A stretch of 64,000 nt of DNA from Flavobacteriia bacterium (GCA_947450325.1 CANFUT010000014.1:1-64000); one strand, 5' to 3'; shown: positions 46,639 through 55,727, counted from the stretch's first letter. A program made the numbers and translations. The notes: generated by a model not told the origin, from the letters alone.

Positions 46639-47010
46639 ATGAAAAAAGACAAAATATTTTTTTTGACAGCAACCATAATCGTTGCTTTATTTGAAGGAGT
46701 TATGCCAGCATTGACTTCACAAACTGAATTAGCGAAAGAAGGAATTAGACATTTGGGCTATCCTCCATATTTTGGAAATGCTTTGGTTGTTTTCAAAGTG
46801 TTGGGCGTATTGGTTTTAATTATTCCTCAAGTTCCAAAAAGATTAAAAGAATGGGCCTACGTTGGCTTTGTATTTGACTTTATTTTCGCTACAATTAGTC
46901 ACGGCGCAGTAGACGGAATCAATGGACAAACATTTTTTCCTTTAATCATTTTCGCAATTTTAGTCGTGTCATACATTTACTACCACAAATTAAATTCCGT
47001 TAAAAATTGA
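46639..47010 (+). CDS. DoxX-like membrane protein
   Basis: This 123-aa protein has four membrane helices. The segments HLGYPPYFGNALVVFKVLGVLVLIIPQVPKRLKEWAYVGF are spread over about 37-77, and SHGAVDGINGQTFFPLI is typical of the DoxX-like (DoxX_2) family. The role is unknown; related proteins are linked to redox stress. It lies in tandem with the PhnB-like gene, a pairing often seen in Bacteroidetes. Confidence 0.8.
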   Translation: MKKDKIFFLTATIIVALFEGVMPALTSQTELAKEGIRHLGYPPYFGNALVVFKVLGVLVLIIPQVPKRLKEWAYVGFVFDFIFATISHGAVDGINGQTFFPLIIFAILVVSYIYYHKLNSVKN

Positions 47011-47047
47011 ATTTACTTTCAGTTTTAAAATTGATAATAAAGCCAAC

Positions 47048-47464
47048 ATGAAGCGCATTTATCACGGGAATTATTTCTCTTTTGATTTTGAGGGAAATGA
47101 AAACCCTTTTCATTTTAGAATTGAAGTTGAAATTGATAAAAATTTCAGTTTTACAGGAACCGTTTGGGAGAAAGATTATGTCGAGGTTACTGGCGAATTG
47201 TCAAGCGTTAAAGGATTTATCGATAACGATCATATAAGTTTTGTAAAGAAATATCCTTACGCATTTCACTACTATAAAAACAGAGAATTAATCGTTGACG
47301 AAGCAGTTCATGGGCACGAAGTGCTATACGATGGATACTGGGATGAAAATACTGGTTCTTGGCAAGGTGATTGGGAAATACTCAATGAATCTGGAGTTTT
47401 TCATGCACGCAAATTTAAATCGAAAGGTCGGATTGGTAGATTTGAAATGAGGATGATTGAATAA
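47048..47464 (+). CDS. Small beta-rich cytoplasmic protein of unknown function
   Basis: This 138-aa protein has no signal peptide or membrane helix. Alternating strands (FHFRIEVEIDKNFSFTGTVWEKDY, EVTGELSSVKGFIDNDHISFVKKYPY, HEVLYDGYWDENTGSWQGDWEI) suggest a small barrel, lipocalin-like in appearance. No family was recognised. Confidence 0.6.
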   Translation: MKRIYHGNYFSFDFEGNENPFHFRIEVEIDKNFSFTGTVWEKDYVEVTGELSSVKGFIDNDHISFVKKYPYAFHYYKNRELIVDEAVHGHEVLYDGYWDENTGSWQGDWEILNESGVFHARKFKSKGRIGRFEMRMIE

Positions 47465-47523
47465 ATAATAACTTCGTGAAATCAGATTGACCACGAGAAA
47501 ATCAACCATAAATTAATTCTCCA

Positions 47524-48225
47524 ATGAAACAAGATTTATCACCTTTTGAAAATCAAATTCAAAAAGTTTCAACTTTTGAAGCGCTTGTTTCAACGCCTTT
47601 TCGTGGAGAAATGAATGCCATTTGCTGGGATCGAAATTTAGAAGGTGATTTTGCTGAAATCGTTGATAAATTTGAAATTACAGAGAATTTGGAGGAAATT
47701 GATTTGGATGATCTTCGCGATTTGAAATTAAGTCAACAAGGCAATTTAGCACGTGAAATTCTACTGAATGATTACCAATTATTAAAAGATTATGGTGCTT
47801 CGCCTTCGCTCAATATTATTGAGTTTTATGAGCGAGATGACAGCTTTCCCTTTTTTTCCACGGACGTTTATTCTTACCATGTCGATCGTTCACCGATTCC
47901 AACAGCCACATTTTTATGTACTTATTTTGGTGCCGCAAGCGAATTGATTTCAAATGCTGAAGCGGAACAAAAAGTTCTGATTCCTGAAATCAGAGCGGAA
48001 CTCAGAAAGTTATTTCATGGAAACGAGGAAGATTTTGATGCATTTTTGACTGAAAATTTCTTTGATTTGCATTATCAAGCCAATGAATTAGCCATTCCAA
48101 TCAACTTGGGAATCGGAAATTTGTGGCGATTGGCAGTCGATCATCCAGAAAGCAAAAGTCTTCCTTGCGTTCACCGCGCACCGAAGGAAAAAATAGGAGA
48201 GAAGCGATTATTGTTGATTTGTTGA
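47524..48225 (+). CDS. DUF1826-like protein
   Basis: This 233-aa protein has two blocks matching my memory of DUF1826: YHVDRSPIPTATFLCTYFGAASELI (about 115-139) and CVHRAPKEKIGEKRLLL near the C-terminus. The H-x-D plus a late His/Arg arrangement is reminiscent of a 2-oxoglutarate/iron oxygenase site, but that is inference. It appears cytoplasmic. Confidence 0.55.
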   Translation: MKQDLSPFENQIQKVSTFEALVSTPFRGEMNAICWDRNLEGDFAEIVDKFEITENLEEIDLDDLRDLKLSQQGNLAREILLNDYQLLKDYGASPSLNIIEFYERDDSFPFFSTDVYSYHVDRSPIPTATFLCTYFGAASELISNAEAEQKVLIPEIRAELRKLFHGNEEDFDAFLTENFFDLHYQANELAIPINLGIGNLWRLAVDHPESKSLPCVHRAPKEKIGEKRLLLIC

Positions 48226-48324
48226 AATGAATTTTAACGACTAATTTTAATTAAGATCTAGCTAGGTTAAAATGAATAAAATTAATTAAGTTCAAAAGTT
48301 TAAAAACCGCATAAAAGCAGAATC

Positions 48325-49446
48325 ATGAAAATACCAAAAATGGCAATTATATTGATTTTAATGTTCCTTGGAAGTAAATCAAAATGTCAAACATTAGATT
48401 CTGTTAATTACTCCATTTTTTTCAATGATTGTTGTTCAAATAAAACACCAATTGGAACCTTTTATTCTAAGTGGTTTGTTCAAGATGAAAATGAAAATAA
48501 GTACTTTCCAAAAAATAATTGGGTTAAACTTGACAACGCGAAAAGCTACTTTTTGGTTTCAACATTTATGTACAATGTGCCAATAAAAATAAACATCAAC
48601 AATCAAACAACGATTGATACTTTTCAAACGAGTTGTTTGCAGTATAAATATCCTGATAATTTATTTACTTGGATGCCAATTCATCTCGTATGCAGCGATA
48701 CAATCAATGGCAATTATTCAGAATATTATTTCAACGGCAAATTAAGATTAAAAGGGAATTTTTTACACGGGAAAATAGTAGATTCGCTAAATACGTATTT
48801 TTTGAGTGGAAATCTGCAATCTACTGCAGCTGTTGACGGAAAACACGTTTCCTATAAAACCTTTTTTCAGGATAGAAAGTTGGAATATATTTATGATTCA
48901 AAATTAAAACACAAAATCCAATATACTATTGAGGGCAAAATTAGGTCTAAATATTCCAATAAAAATGGAAATTCATTCTACAAATATGACAGAGGAAATT
49001 TAAGGTCTAAAAAGAAAGGGAACAAAGAATTTATTTGGTATTCAAATGGAAAATTGCAAGAAAGTTTAACAAGAAAACCCCTCTATTTATTGCAAAGATT
49101 GAAGTTTCATAAAAAAAATATTACCTACAACTATTGTTGGACAAAGTACGATTCTTTGGGGCTGAAAACCAAAGAAATCATGTTTTATTCTAAAGATAAT
49201 TGTAGTTTGAATTCAAACCATCTTTATGGCAATGCGGATGAATTTTCATTAGTAACCTATTATAGTTTAGGGAAAAAGAAAATTGTAATTTCACCTATTT
49301 ATTATCATGCTGAAGATGAAAATATTCCAGTTTTATATTATTTATTTGAGTATGAAAATGGTAAATATAAATCTTCTAAAGATTTATTACCAGGTGATTA
49401 TGAAAAGTTAATGCTAGATTACGAAAAGGATAGGGAAAAATTTTAG
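48325..49446 (+). CDS. Secreted MORN-repeat-like protein
   Basis: This 373-aa protein has a signal peptide ending SKCQ. The middle (about 130-260) holds imperfect repeats of the MORN_2/YwqK type: YSEYYFNGKLRLKGNFLHGKI, TYFLSGNLQSTAAVDGK, IEGKIRSKYSNKNGN and WYSNGKLQESL. In Bacteroidetes such proteins are often labelled YwqK-like antitoxins, but no toxin partner is seen here. The function is unknown. Confidence 0.65.
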   Translation: MKIPKMAIILILMFLGSKSKCQTLDSVNYSIFFNDCCSNKTPIGTFYSKWFVQDENENKYFPKNNWVKLDNAKSYFLVSTFMYNVPIKININNQTTIDTFQTSCLQYKYPDNLFTWMPIHLVCSDTINGNYSEYYFNGKLRLKGNFLHGKIVDSLNTYFLSGNLQSTAAVDGKHVSYKTFFQDRKLEYIYDSKLKHKIQYTIEGKIRSKYSNKNGNSFYKYDRGNLRSKKKGNKEFIWYSNGKLQESLTRKPLYLLQRLKFHKKNITYNYCWTKYDSLGLKTKEIMFYSKDNCSLNSNHLYGNADEFSLVTYYSLGKKKIVISPIYYHAEDENIPVLYYLFEYENGKYKSSKDLLPGDYEKLMLDYEKDREKF

Positions 49447-49579
49447 AAGGTTGTCCTATTTTATAAATGGAAAAGCCAAAGTTGAACTGAATGGAAGGAA
49501 ATTCTTTATCGATAAAAAAGAAAATAAATTAAGCGATTTTTAAAAATCAAATCAAACAAATAAACAAACAAACTCAAAC

Positions 49580-50302
49580 ATGAAATTAGCAAACAACAAA
49601 ATATTAATCACCGGAGGTGCAAGTGGAATAGGATTCGGATTGACTGAAAGATTTATTCAAGAAAATAATACCGTTATTATCTGTGGTAGACGAGAAGATC
49701 GATTGCAAGAAGTGAAGGAAAAATTTCCAACTGTCATTACCAAAGTCTGTGATTTATCCATTGAAGCAGAAAGAATTGAACTTTATAATTGGATTTCTCA
49801 AAACCATTCAGATCTAAATGTTTTAGTTAATAACGCGGGACTTCAAAATTGGATGCATGTTTCAGATAATGATTTTTATTCAAAAGCATCGAATGAAATT
49901 GAAACTAATTTAATGGCTCCTGTGCACTTAACTTCTCTTTTTGTAAATTTACAATCGTTAGAAACAATCATGAATGTGACTTCAGGTTTAGCTTTTGTTC
50001 AACTTTCAAAAGTTCCGATTTATTGCGCTACGAAATCATTTTTTCATTCTTTTACATTGTCTTTGAGACACATGCTTAAATTTAAGAATATTGAAGTCAT
50101 CGAAATTATTCCTCCAGCGTTAAACACAGATCTCGGCGGAATTGGTTTGCATGATGGTCAACCAGCAGTTTCAGATTTTGTGAATGCTATTTTTGAGCAA
50201 TTGAAATCAGGAAAAATTGAATTGACTTTTGGATTTAGTGAAATTGTTTCAAAAGCAAATCCCGAAGCCATTGCAGAAACATTTAATCGAATGAATCCTT
50301 AA
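49580..50302 (+). CDS. Short-chain dehydrogenase/reductase (DltE-like)
   Basis: This 240-aa protein has an SDR Rossmann fold: the cofactor loop is ITGGASGIGFGL (about 10-21), the structural motif is VLVNNAG, and the catalytic YxxxK is in PIYCATKSFFH with a preceding Ser in NVTSGLAF. It resembles DltE-type oxidoreductases. The substrate is unknown. The next gene starts 4 bp after the stop. Confidence 0.9.
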   Translation: MKLANNKILITGGASGIGFGLTERFIQENNTVIICGRREDRLQEVKEKFPTVITKVCDLSIEAERIELYNWISQNHSDLNVLVNNAGLQNWMHVSDNDFYSKASNEIETNLMAPVHLTSLFVNLQSLETIMNVTSGLAFVQLSKVPIYCATKSFFHSFTLSLRHMLKFKNIEVIEIIPPALNTDLGGIGLHDGQPAVSDFVNAIFEQLKSGKIELTFGFSEIVSKANPEAIAETFNRMNP

Positions 50303-50306
50303 AAAA

Positions 50307-51077
50307 ATGAAATTTCTGATGAAAAATTGCCATTTACTTCTTGTATTTTCTTTGGTTTGTGTTAATCTTGGATTTTCTCAAACAAAACCAACCATAGAAT
50401 TTGTCGAAATTCCTGCAGGTACTTTTACGATGGGAAGTCCAACTACTGAGGTCGATCGATACGACGATGAGGTGCAGCATGAAGTCACCGTCAGTGCTTT
50501 CAAAATGAGTAAATTCGAAGTTACTTTTGAACAATACGATTTATTTTGCGAGGCTACAGGACGAGTAAAACCCAAAGACGAAGGTTTTGGTCGTGGAAAA
50601 CTTCCAGTTATACATGTAACTTGGGTAGATGCAAACGCATTTGCAACGTGGATTGGCGCAAGATTGCCAACAGAAGCCGAATGGGAATACGCTTGTCGTG
50701 CAGGTGCGACAACACCGTTTTACACAGGAAAAAATATTTCCACAAATCAAGCCAATTTCGACGGTACTTCTCCATACAACAAAGGCGAAAAAGGAATTTA
50801 TAGACAAAAAACAACAGCAGTTGGAAGTTTTGTGCCAAACGCTTTTGGATTGTATGACATGCATGGAAATGTTTGGGAATGGTGCAGCGATTTTTATTCA
50901 CCTTATTCTAAAGAGCCTCAAATCAATCCAAAAGGACCAGAAAAAGGGATTTATCACCCCATTCGCGGCGCAAGTTGGTTTTTCCCATCAAGATTTTGTC
51001 GCGCTGCTCGAAGAGGCACAAATGTGCCAGATTATCATGGTGATGATTTGGGATTTAGGGTTGTAGCTTTGATATAA
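50307..51077 (+). CDS. Secreted formylglycine-generating-enzyme (SUMF1)-like protein
   Basis: This 256-aa protein has a signal peptide ending GFSQ. The FGE-sulfatase fold is clear: FVEIPAGTFTMGS, HEVTVSAFKMSKFEVTFEQYDLFC, RLPTEAEWEYACRAG, LYDMHGNVWEWCSDFY and IRGASWFFPSRFCRAARRG. Authentic FGE has two active-site cysteines in the last block; here the first is phenylalanine (F226) and only C231 remains. It is therefore probably not a true formylglycine generator but one of the many non-canonical family members. No sulfatase lies nearby. Confidence 0.88.
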   Translation: MKFLMKNCHLLLVFSLVCVNLGFSQTKPTIEFVEIPAGTFTMGSPTTEVDRYDDEVQHEVTVSAFKMSKFEVTFEQYDLFCEATGRVKPKDEGFGRGKLPVIHVTWVDANAFATWIGARLPTEAEWEYACRAGATTPFYTGKNISTNQANFDGTSPYNKGEKGIYRQKTTAVGSFVPNAFGLYDMHGNVWEWCSDFYSPYSKEPQINPKGPEKGIYHPIRGASWFFPSRFCRAARRGTNVPDYHGDDLGFRVVALI

Positions 51078-51318
51078 AGTGAATTAAAAATTTAACTTGA
51101 TTTATAAAATTAGTTAGAGATTAAAAAATAATATATAATTTTATTGTTTGAAGAGATTCAATTAATTGGATCATTTTTATCAATTTTCTACAAGATTTCT
51201 TGATGAGATTATTTGATTAGAAAATTGCGATACAATTGATGTATCATTATTAATAATTGAGGTGTTTAATAATTTGAATTGAAAAATTAGAATAAAACGC
51301 CAATAGATATTTGGTTTT

Positions 51319-52326
51319 ATGAAAAAATATTCAAATTTAGAAGATTTAAATTTTCTCAGTGAAAGTGCTCTAGAAAGTTCGTTGGCAGGGTTTTGGGATT
51401 GGAATATTGAGACAAACGAAGAATATCTAAGTCCAAGATTCAAGGAAATGTTTGGCTACGCTGACGATGAAATGGAGAATTCCCCCGATTCATGGAAAAG
51501 AATTGCTTTTGAGGAGGATTTGCCTCACATGTTTAAGAGTTTTGAAGAACATGTTCAGTCAAGTGGCAAAATACCTTTTAAATCAGTTGTCAGATATCAC
51601 CACAAAAATGGAAGCGTTGTCTGGGTTAGATGCAATGGAAAAGTTGTCAGTTGGGCAGAAAATGGTGCACCAATTCGCGCAATCGGTTGTCATGTTGATA
51701 TCACAGAGGAAAAAGAATTAGAAAATCAGTTAAAAAAGACCATTTTAGAGCGAGATTTCTTTTTGAAAGAAGTACATCACAGGGTAAAAAATAACCTTCA
51801 ATTACTTTTGAGCTTAACGCGTTTAAAAACCAAAGAAGGGAAGATCGAAACGCATGAAATTGAAGACTCTATTTCCTCAATTGCAAGGGCGTATGAAGCA
51901 ATTTATCAATCAGAAGAGATTCATAATATTTCAATTGAAAAGTACTTAAATCAAATCATTAAACCCATCATTTTTGGTCGAGAAATTGAATTCTCATTGA
52001 TTTCTATCGATTTTAATCGAAACATTGACTTCATGATTCCAATAGGTCTGGTAATTACTGAATTGGTCAACAATTCCTTAAAGCATGCATTTGTTAGTGA
52101 TGGTAATAATAAGATAGATTTTTCAATTTCAATTGAAGGTAATCAATTGAATTTAAGATATACTGACAATGGAAAAGGTTTTGGTGCAGATCTATTGGAT
52201 AGACTGCAATTTTCTGATTCTTTTGGGATATCGATCATGCAAGGTTTGATTGAACAATTGAACGGAGTTATTTATTTTTCTGACAATCAAGGAGCTGTTG
52301 TTGAAATCAAAATTGATTTGGACTAA
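51319..52326 (+). CDS. PAS-domain sensor histidine kinase (HisKA_2 type)
   Basis: This 335-aa cytoplasmic kinase has a PAS_3 fold (about 18-130: GFWDWNIETNEEYLSPRFKEM, VRYHHKNGSVVWVRCNGKVV), then the HisKA_2 dimerisation box LKEVHHRVKNNLQLLLSL with the phospho-acceptor His (about 154). A HATPase domain follows, with N-box ELVNNSLKHAF and G-box YTDNGKGFG. No response regulator is adjacent, so the partner is elsewhere. The 241 bp upstream (51078-51318) are very AT-rich with no gene. Confidence 0.92.
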   Translation: MKKYSNLEDLNFLSESALESSLAGFWDWNIETNEEYLSPRFKEMFGYADDEMENSPDSWKRIAFEEDLPHMFKSFEEHVQSSGKIPFKSVVRYHHKNGSVVWVRCNGKVVSWAENGAPIRAIGCHVDITEEKELENQLKKTILERDFFLKEVHHRVKNNLQLLLSLTRLKTKEGKIETHEIEDSISSIARAYEAIYQSEEIHNISIEKYLNQIIKPIIFGREIEFSLISIDFNRNIDFMIPIGLVITELVNNSLKHAFVSDGNNKIDFSISIEGNQLNLRYTDNGKGFGADLLDRLQFSDSFGISIMQGLIEQLNGVIYFSDNQGAVVEIKIDLD

Positions 52327-52373
52327 AAATAAATATTTTAATCTACCTTTAACCGCAGAATTAACAAGTTAAA

Positions 52374-52898
52374 ATGGATAAAAACGGTTTTATTGATTAT
52401 ATGAAAAATTGGTTGAATTCTAAATTTAATTTATTAGAATCCATTTTTGCATTAACATTTTTGTTGGCGATAACTTTAAAATCAAGTGGCGTTCATAATA
52501 TGGCAATTGTGATATTAGTTGCAATAAACTTGCTTACATTGCTTTATATTTTCAATTCCTCATTGATGTCACGAGATGATAATTTCAATGGAACCATAAT
52601 TTTCATCAATAAAATAGTTTTTTATAGTTTGGCTATATCCTTGGTTGGTATATTATTCACTCTTTTCGGTTGGCCAAATGCAGATCAATTTCTATTGATG
52701 GGATTAATCTCTAATGGAATATTTTTAATATTTGTATTAGTTAAGATGTCCAATAAGAATGATTTTTCGTTTAATGAAAGATATTTAATTCGAATGTTAC
52801 TCATTTTATCGGTGGTTATTTCTCTTAAATTTGTTCCTAAATCACAACTGGTGCAATGGAAGATTATTGCGAAACCTCAAGTAATACAAATGAAATGA
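52374..52898 (+). CDS. Integral membrane protein of unknown function
   Basis: This 174-aa protein has about five hydrophobic segments (about 18-36, 40-62, 75-96, 105-123 and 135-150). No family was recognised. It follows the histidine kinase by 47 bp in the same direction and could be co-transcribed. Confidence 0.55.
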   Translation: MDKNGFIDYMKNWLNSKFNLLESIFALTFLLAITLKSSGVHNMAIVILVAINLLTLLYIFNSSLMSRDDNFNGTIIFINKIVFYSLAISLVGILFTLFGWPNADQFLLMGLISNGIFLIFVLVKMSNKNDFSFNERYLIRMLLILSVVISLKFVPKSQLVQWKIIAKPQVIQMK

Positions 52899-52962
52899 AA
52901 ATTTTCAACTCGGTACGCTCTTTATCCGTTATCGAGATGTGTCTATTATTCAAAGTGCTAAT

Positions 52963-53916
52963 ATGAAAATTTCAAAATTAATTTCAATTTCTACTTTTGT
53001 TTTAATATTGGCGCTGTTTTTATTATTTCAAGCGTGTGAAAAAAGTCCAACAAAGCCGAGTTACAAAACGCAAAATGTATTTATCATTGTAGTTGATGGC
53101 GCTCGTTATACAGATACTTGGGGTGAAGCAACGCATCAATTTATTCCATACCGCTCAGTTTTATTGAAGCAAGGCGTACTTTGCAATAATTTTTACAACA
53201 ACGGTTTCACATTTACTTGTTCAGGTCACCAAGCAATGTGTACCGGAGTTTATGAAGACATCAACAATAACGGAACGCAATATCCAACGAATCCGTCCAT
53301 ATTTCAATATTGGTTAAAAACGACAAGTGAACCAAAGTCAAAAGCATGGATTGTAGCGACCAAAGACAAATTAGAAATCCTTTCAGATTGTTTAGATCCA
53401 CTTTGGAATGGAAAATTTAGACCAAGCACAGACTGTGGTGTAAACGGTTTATTTACTGGCTACAGAGAAGATAGTGTAACATTTAATCACTTGAAAACAA
53501 TCGTAACAAATAATCAAGTGCGCTTGGCAATTGTAAATTTCAAACAACCCGATGCAGCTGGACATGCGGGTGATTCACTTGCGTATTTACAAGGAATCAG
53601 AGATACAGATAAATACATCCGTGATTTTTGGAAAATGTTGCAAAATGATCCGAAATACAAAAATAAAACAACGTTGATTGTCACAAACGATCATGGTCGA
53701 CATACCGCAGGACATGCAGATGGATACATCTCTCATGGTGATTTATGCGAAGGTTGCCGACATGTAGAGTTTTTTGGATTGGGACCAGATTTTAAGAAAA
53801 ACCATACTTGTGAAACGCTTTATGAGCAAGTTGATATCGCAAATACTGTGGCTGAAATGTTGCACTTTAAAATTCCAACTTCCACTGGGCGAGTGATGAA
53901 AGATGTGTTTAAGTGA
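52963..53916 (+). CDS. Alkaline-phosphatase-superfamily lipoprotein
   Basis: This 317-aa protein is counted from the ATG at 52963; a GTG at 52939 only adds 8 residues before the signal. The signal segment ends in LLFQAC, a plausible lipoprotein site. The metal motifs of type I phosphodiesterase/phosphopentomutase-like enzymes are present: VFIIVVDGARYTDTWG, the nucleophile region TFTCSGHQAM, and VTNDHGRHTAGHADGY with the histidines. It probably hydrolyses phosphate or sulfate esters in the periplasm. The substrate is unknown. The sulfatase C/S-x-P-x-R motif is absent. Confidence 0.82.
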   Translation: MKISKLISISTFVLILALFLLFQACEKSPTKPSYKTQNVFIIVVDGARYTDTWGEATHQFIPYRSVLLKQGVLCNNFYNNGFTFTCSGHQAMCTGVYEDINNNGTQYPTNPSIFQYWLKTTSEPKSKAWIVATKDKLEILSDCLDPLWNGKFRPSTDCGVNGLFTGYREDSVTFNHLKTIVTNNQVRLAIVNFKQPDAAGHAGDSLAYLQGIRDTDKYIRDFWKMLQNDPKYKNKTTLIVTNDHGRHTAGHADGYISHGDLCEGCRHVEFFGLGPDFKKNHTCETLYEQVDIANTVAEMLHFKIPTSTGRVMKDVFK

Positions 53917-54002
53917 TTTGGTTTTATAGTTTTGATTTTTAATCAATTAATTGGTATAAAATCTTAAATCTCACTTCTAATCTCTTGTTTGTAAATTCTC
54001 CT

Positions 54003-54010
54003 TACCTTTG
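54003..54010 (+). promoter_or_regulatory. -7 promoter element abutting a start codon
   Basis: TACCTTTG (TAnnTTTG) ends 5 bp before the ATG at 54016. With transcription starting about 7 bases after the element, the mRNA would begin at or beside the ATG, leaving almost no 5' leader. Confidence 0.6.
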
Positions 54011-54015
54011 CACCC

Positions 54016-54480
54016 ATGAAAATTTTAATGGTTTGTTTAGGGAATATTTGCAGGTCGCCGCTTGCAGATGGACTTTTGCGCCAAAAAGTAAGTGAAAATA
54101 ATTTAGCTGTCGACGTAGACTCAGCAGGAACTTCTGCGTTCCATGTTGGAGACGCGCCTGATCAAAGAATGACTGCAACAGCTAAAAACAGAGGAACTGA
54201 TATTTCTTTTTTGCGTGCAAGACAATTCAAAGCCAAGGATTTTCAAGAATTTGACTTGATTTATGTTATGGACCAAAGTAATTTGAAAAATGTTTTGTCC
54301 CTTGCAAAAGAAAAAGAAGATTTTAAAAAAGTAAAACTGATTCTAAATGAAATTTCAAACTCAGACGCAGAAGTCCCAGATCCTTATTTTGGAGGACAAG
54401 CAGGGTTTGAACATGTGTATGATCTATTAGATGAAGCAACAGAAATTATTATAGAAAAAATTAAAAAAAATCAATTGTAA
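54016..54480 (+). CDS. Low-molecular-weight protein tyrosine phosphatase
   Basis: This 154-aa protein carries the active-site P-loop at the N-terminus: MVCLGNICRSPLADG, i.e. C7-x5-R13-S. The general acid lies in VPDPYFGGQAGFEHVYDLL. It removes phosphate from tyrosine and often works with bacterial tyrosine kinases in capsule or exopolysaccharide control; no kinase is adjacent. The next gene starts 1 bp after the stop. Confidence 0.95.
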   Translation: MKILMVCLGNICRSPLADGLLRQKVSENNLAVDVDSAGTSAFHVGDAPDQRMTATAKNRGTDISFLRARQFKAKDFQEFDLIYVMDQSNLKNVLSLAKEKEDFKKVKLILNEISNSDAEVPDPYFGGQAGFEHVYDLLDEATEIIIEKIKKNQL

Positions 54481-54481
54481 A

Positions 54482-55195
54482 ATGGCAGCTGGAAAATTAT
54501 ATTTATTACCAACAACTTTAGGAAGTGAAGGAACATCGCACGTAATTCCTGCTGATGTGATTGCAATAGCCAAAGAATTGAGATTTTTTGCAGTAGAAGA
54601 TTTAAAATCTGCGCGCAGGTATTTGAGAAAATTAGACCGTGAATTTCCTATTGATGAATCCACGTTTTACATTTTGAACAAAAAAACACCACACGAAAAT
54701 TTAAATCAATTTTTGAAAGTGGTTCGAGAAGGTCATAATATGGCAATCCTTTCAGAAGCTGGTTGTCCAGGAATCGCCGATCCAGGTGGAAATTTAGTAG
54801 CATTGGCTCACCAACAAAATATCCACGTTTTGCCATTGGTTGGTCCTTCTTCAATCTTATTGACTTTGATAGGAAGTGGTTTCAACGGACAAGAATTTGC
54901 TTTTCACGGTTATTTGCCAAGAGAAAGAAAAGAACGCATTCGCAAATTGAAAGAATTTGAAATTTCAGCGCGCAAAACTGGAATGACGCATTTGTTCATG
55001 GACACGCCTTTCAGAAATATGCATATTCTAGAAGATTTATTGAATGAATTGATGGATGAAACATATTTGTGTATCGCTTCCAATTTGACTTGTTATGATG
55101 AGCGTATCAAATCAATGCGAATTGTTGATTGGAGAGAAAACGCATACGATTTTGGGAAAATTCCTGCCATGTTTGCCATTGGAAAATTAGCGTAA
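54482..55195 (+). CDS. RsmI-like SAM-dependent methyltransferase (tetrapyrrole methylase family)
   Basis: This 237-aa protein has the tetrapyrrole-methylase fold: KLYLLPTTLGS, NMAILSEAGCPGIADPGGNLVALAH, VLPLVGPSSILLTLIGSGFNGQEFAFHGYLP. It resembles RsmI (2'-O-methylation of C1402 in 16S rRNA), but the N-terminal PLGN-type motif is changed and the protein is shorter, so it may be the second, non-RsmI paralog found in many Bacteroidetes. It is tightly linked to the phosphatase and gtrA-like genes. Confidence 0.8.
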   Translation: MAAGKLYLLPTTLGSEGTSHVIPADVIAIAKELRFFAVEDLKSARRYLRKLDREFPIDESTFYILNKKTPHENLNQFLKVVREGHNMAILSEAGCPGIADPGGNLVALAHQQNIHVLPLVGPSSILLTLIGSGFNGQEFAFHGYLPRERKERIRKLKEFEISARKTGMTHLFMDTPFRNMHILEDLLNELMDETYLCIASNLTCYDERIKSMRIVDWRENAYDFGKIPAMFAIGKLA

Positions 55196-55201
55196 GTTGC
55201 A

Positions 55202-55678
55202 ATGAGAGATAAGATTGTTGGTTTCATTGATTTTTTTCATCCTTTATTTAGGAGAATTATGCCTTTGCAAACATTTCGTTACGCCGTTTGCGGTGGAACA
55301 AATGTGGTATTGGACTTAGTTTTGTTTTTCATCAGTTTTCATTTCATATTGCACAAAGAGGTTTTGGATTTGGGATTCATTATTCTGAAGCCCTACAATG
55401 CGGCTTTGGTCATGGCATTTTTTATCACATTCCCAACAGGATTTTTGATGTCAAAATACATAGTTTGGACAGAATCAACATTGAGTGGTAAAGTTCAATT
55501 ATTTCGCTATTTTTTGTTGGTGATGACCAATTTTTTTCTCAATTATGTCATGATGATGTTTTTTGTTGAAATTCTTCATTTTTATCCAACGTTAGCTAAA
55601 TTTTTGACTATTATTATCGTTGTTTTTTATAGCTACACGAGTCAGAAATATTTCACTTTCAGAGAAAAGAAAGCATAA
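55202..55678 (+). CDS. GtrA-family membrane protein
   Basis: This 158-aa protein with four membrane helices contains the GtrA-family motif FRYAVCGGTNVVLDLVLFF and the late YFTFREKKA. GtrA proteins are thought to move polyprenyl-linked sugars across the inner membrane during polysaccharide synthesis or modification. It follows the methyltransferase by 6 bp. Confidence 0.88.
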   Translation: MRDKIVGFIDFFHPLFRRIMPLQTFRYAVCGGTNVVLDLVLFFISFHFILHKEVLDLGFIILKPYNAALVMAFFITFPTGFLMSKYIVWTESTLSGKVQLFRYFLLVMTNFFLNYVMMMFFVEILHFYPTLAKFLTIIIVVFYSYTSQKYFTFREKKA

Positions 55679-55702
55679 AAAAAGAGGAAATAAATTCCTC
55701 TT
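55676..55702 (-). terminator. Terminator after gmhA
   Basis: AAGAGGAA and TTCCTCTT (55682-55702) form an 8-bp stem. On the minus strand it is followed by TTTTTTT, so it mainly serves gmhA and possibly also the convergent gtrA-like gene. Confidence 0.8.
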
Positions 55703-55727
55703 ACTATTTTTCTTTTGCGATTTTTAT

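Noticed and set aside
48325-49446. Toxin-antitoxin pair based on the YwqK-like MORN protein
   Set aside because: No adjacent toxin-like gene; the protein is secreted and stands alone.
50629-51066. 145-codon frame inside the FGE-like gene
   Set aside because: It is a shadow of the confident FGE-like frame; no family motif is visible in it.
50307-53916. A sulfatase maturation pair (FGE-like protein plus alkaline-phosphatase-superfamily lipoprotein)
   Set aside because: The FGE-like protein lacks one catalytic cysteine, the lipoprotein has no C/S-x-P-x-R motif, and two other genes separate them.
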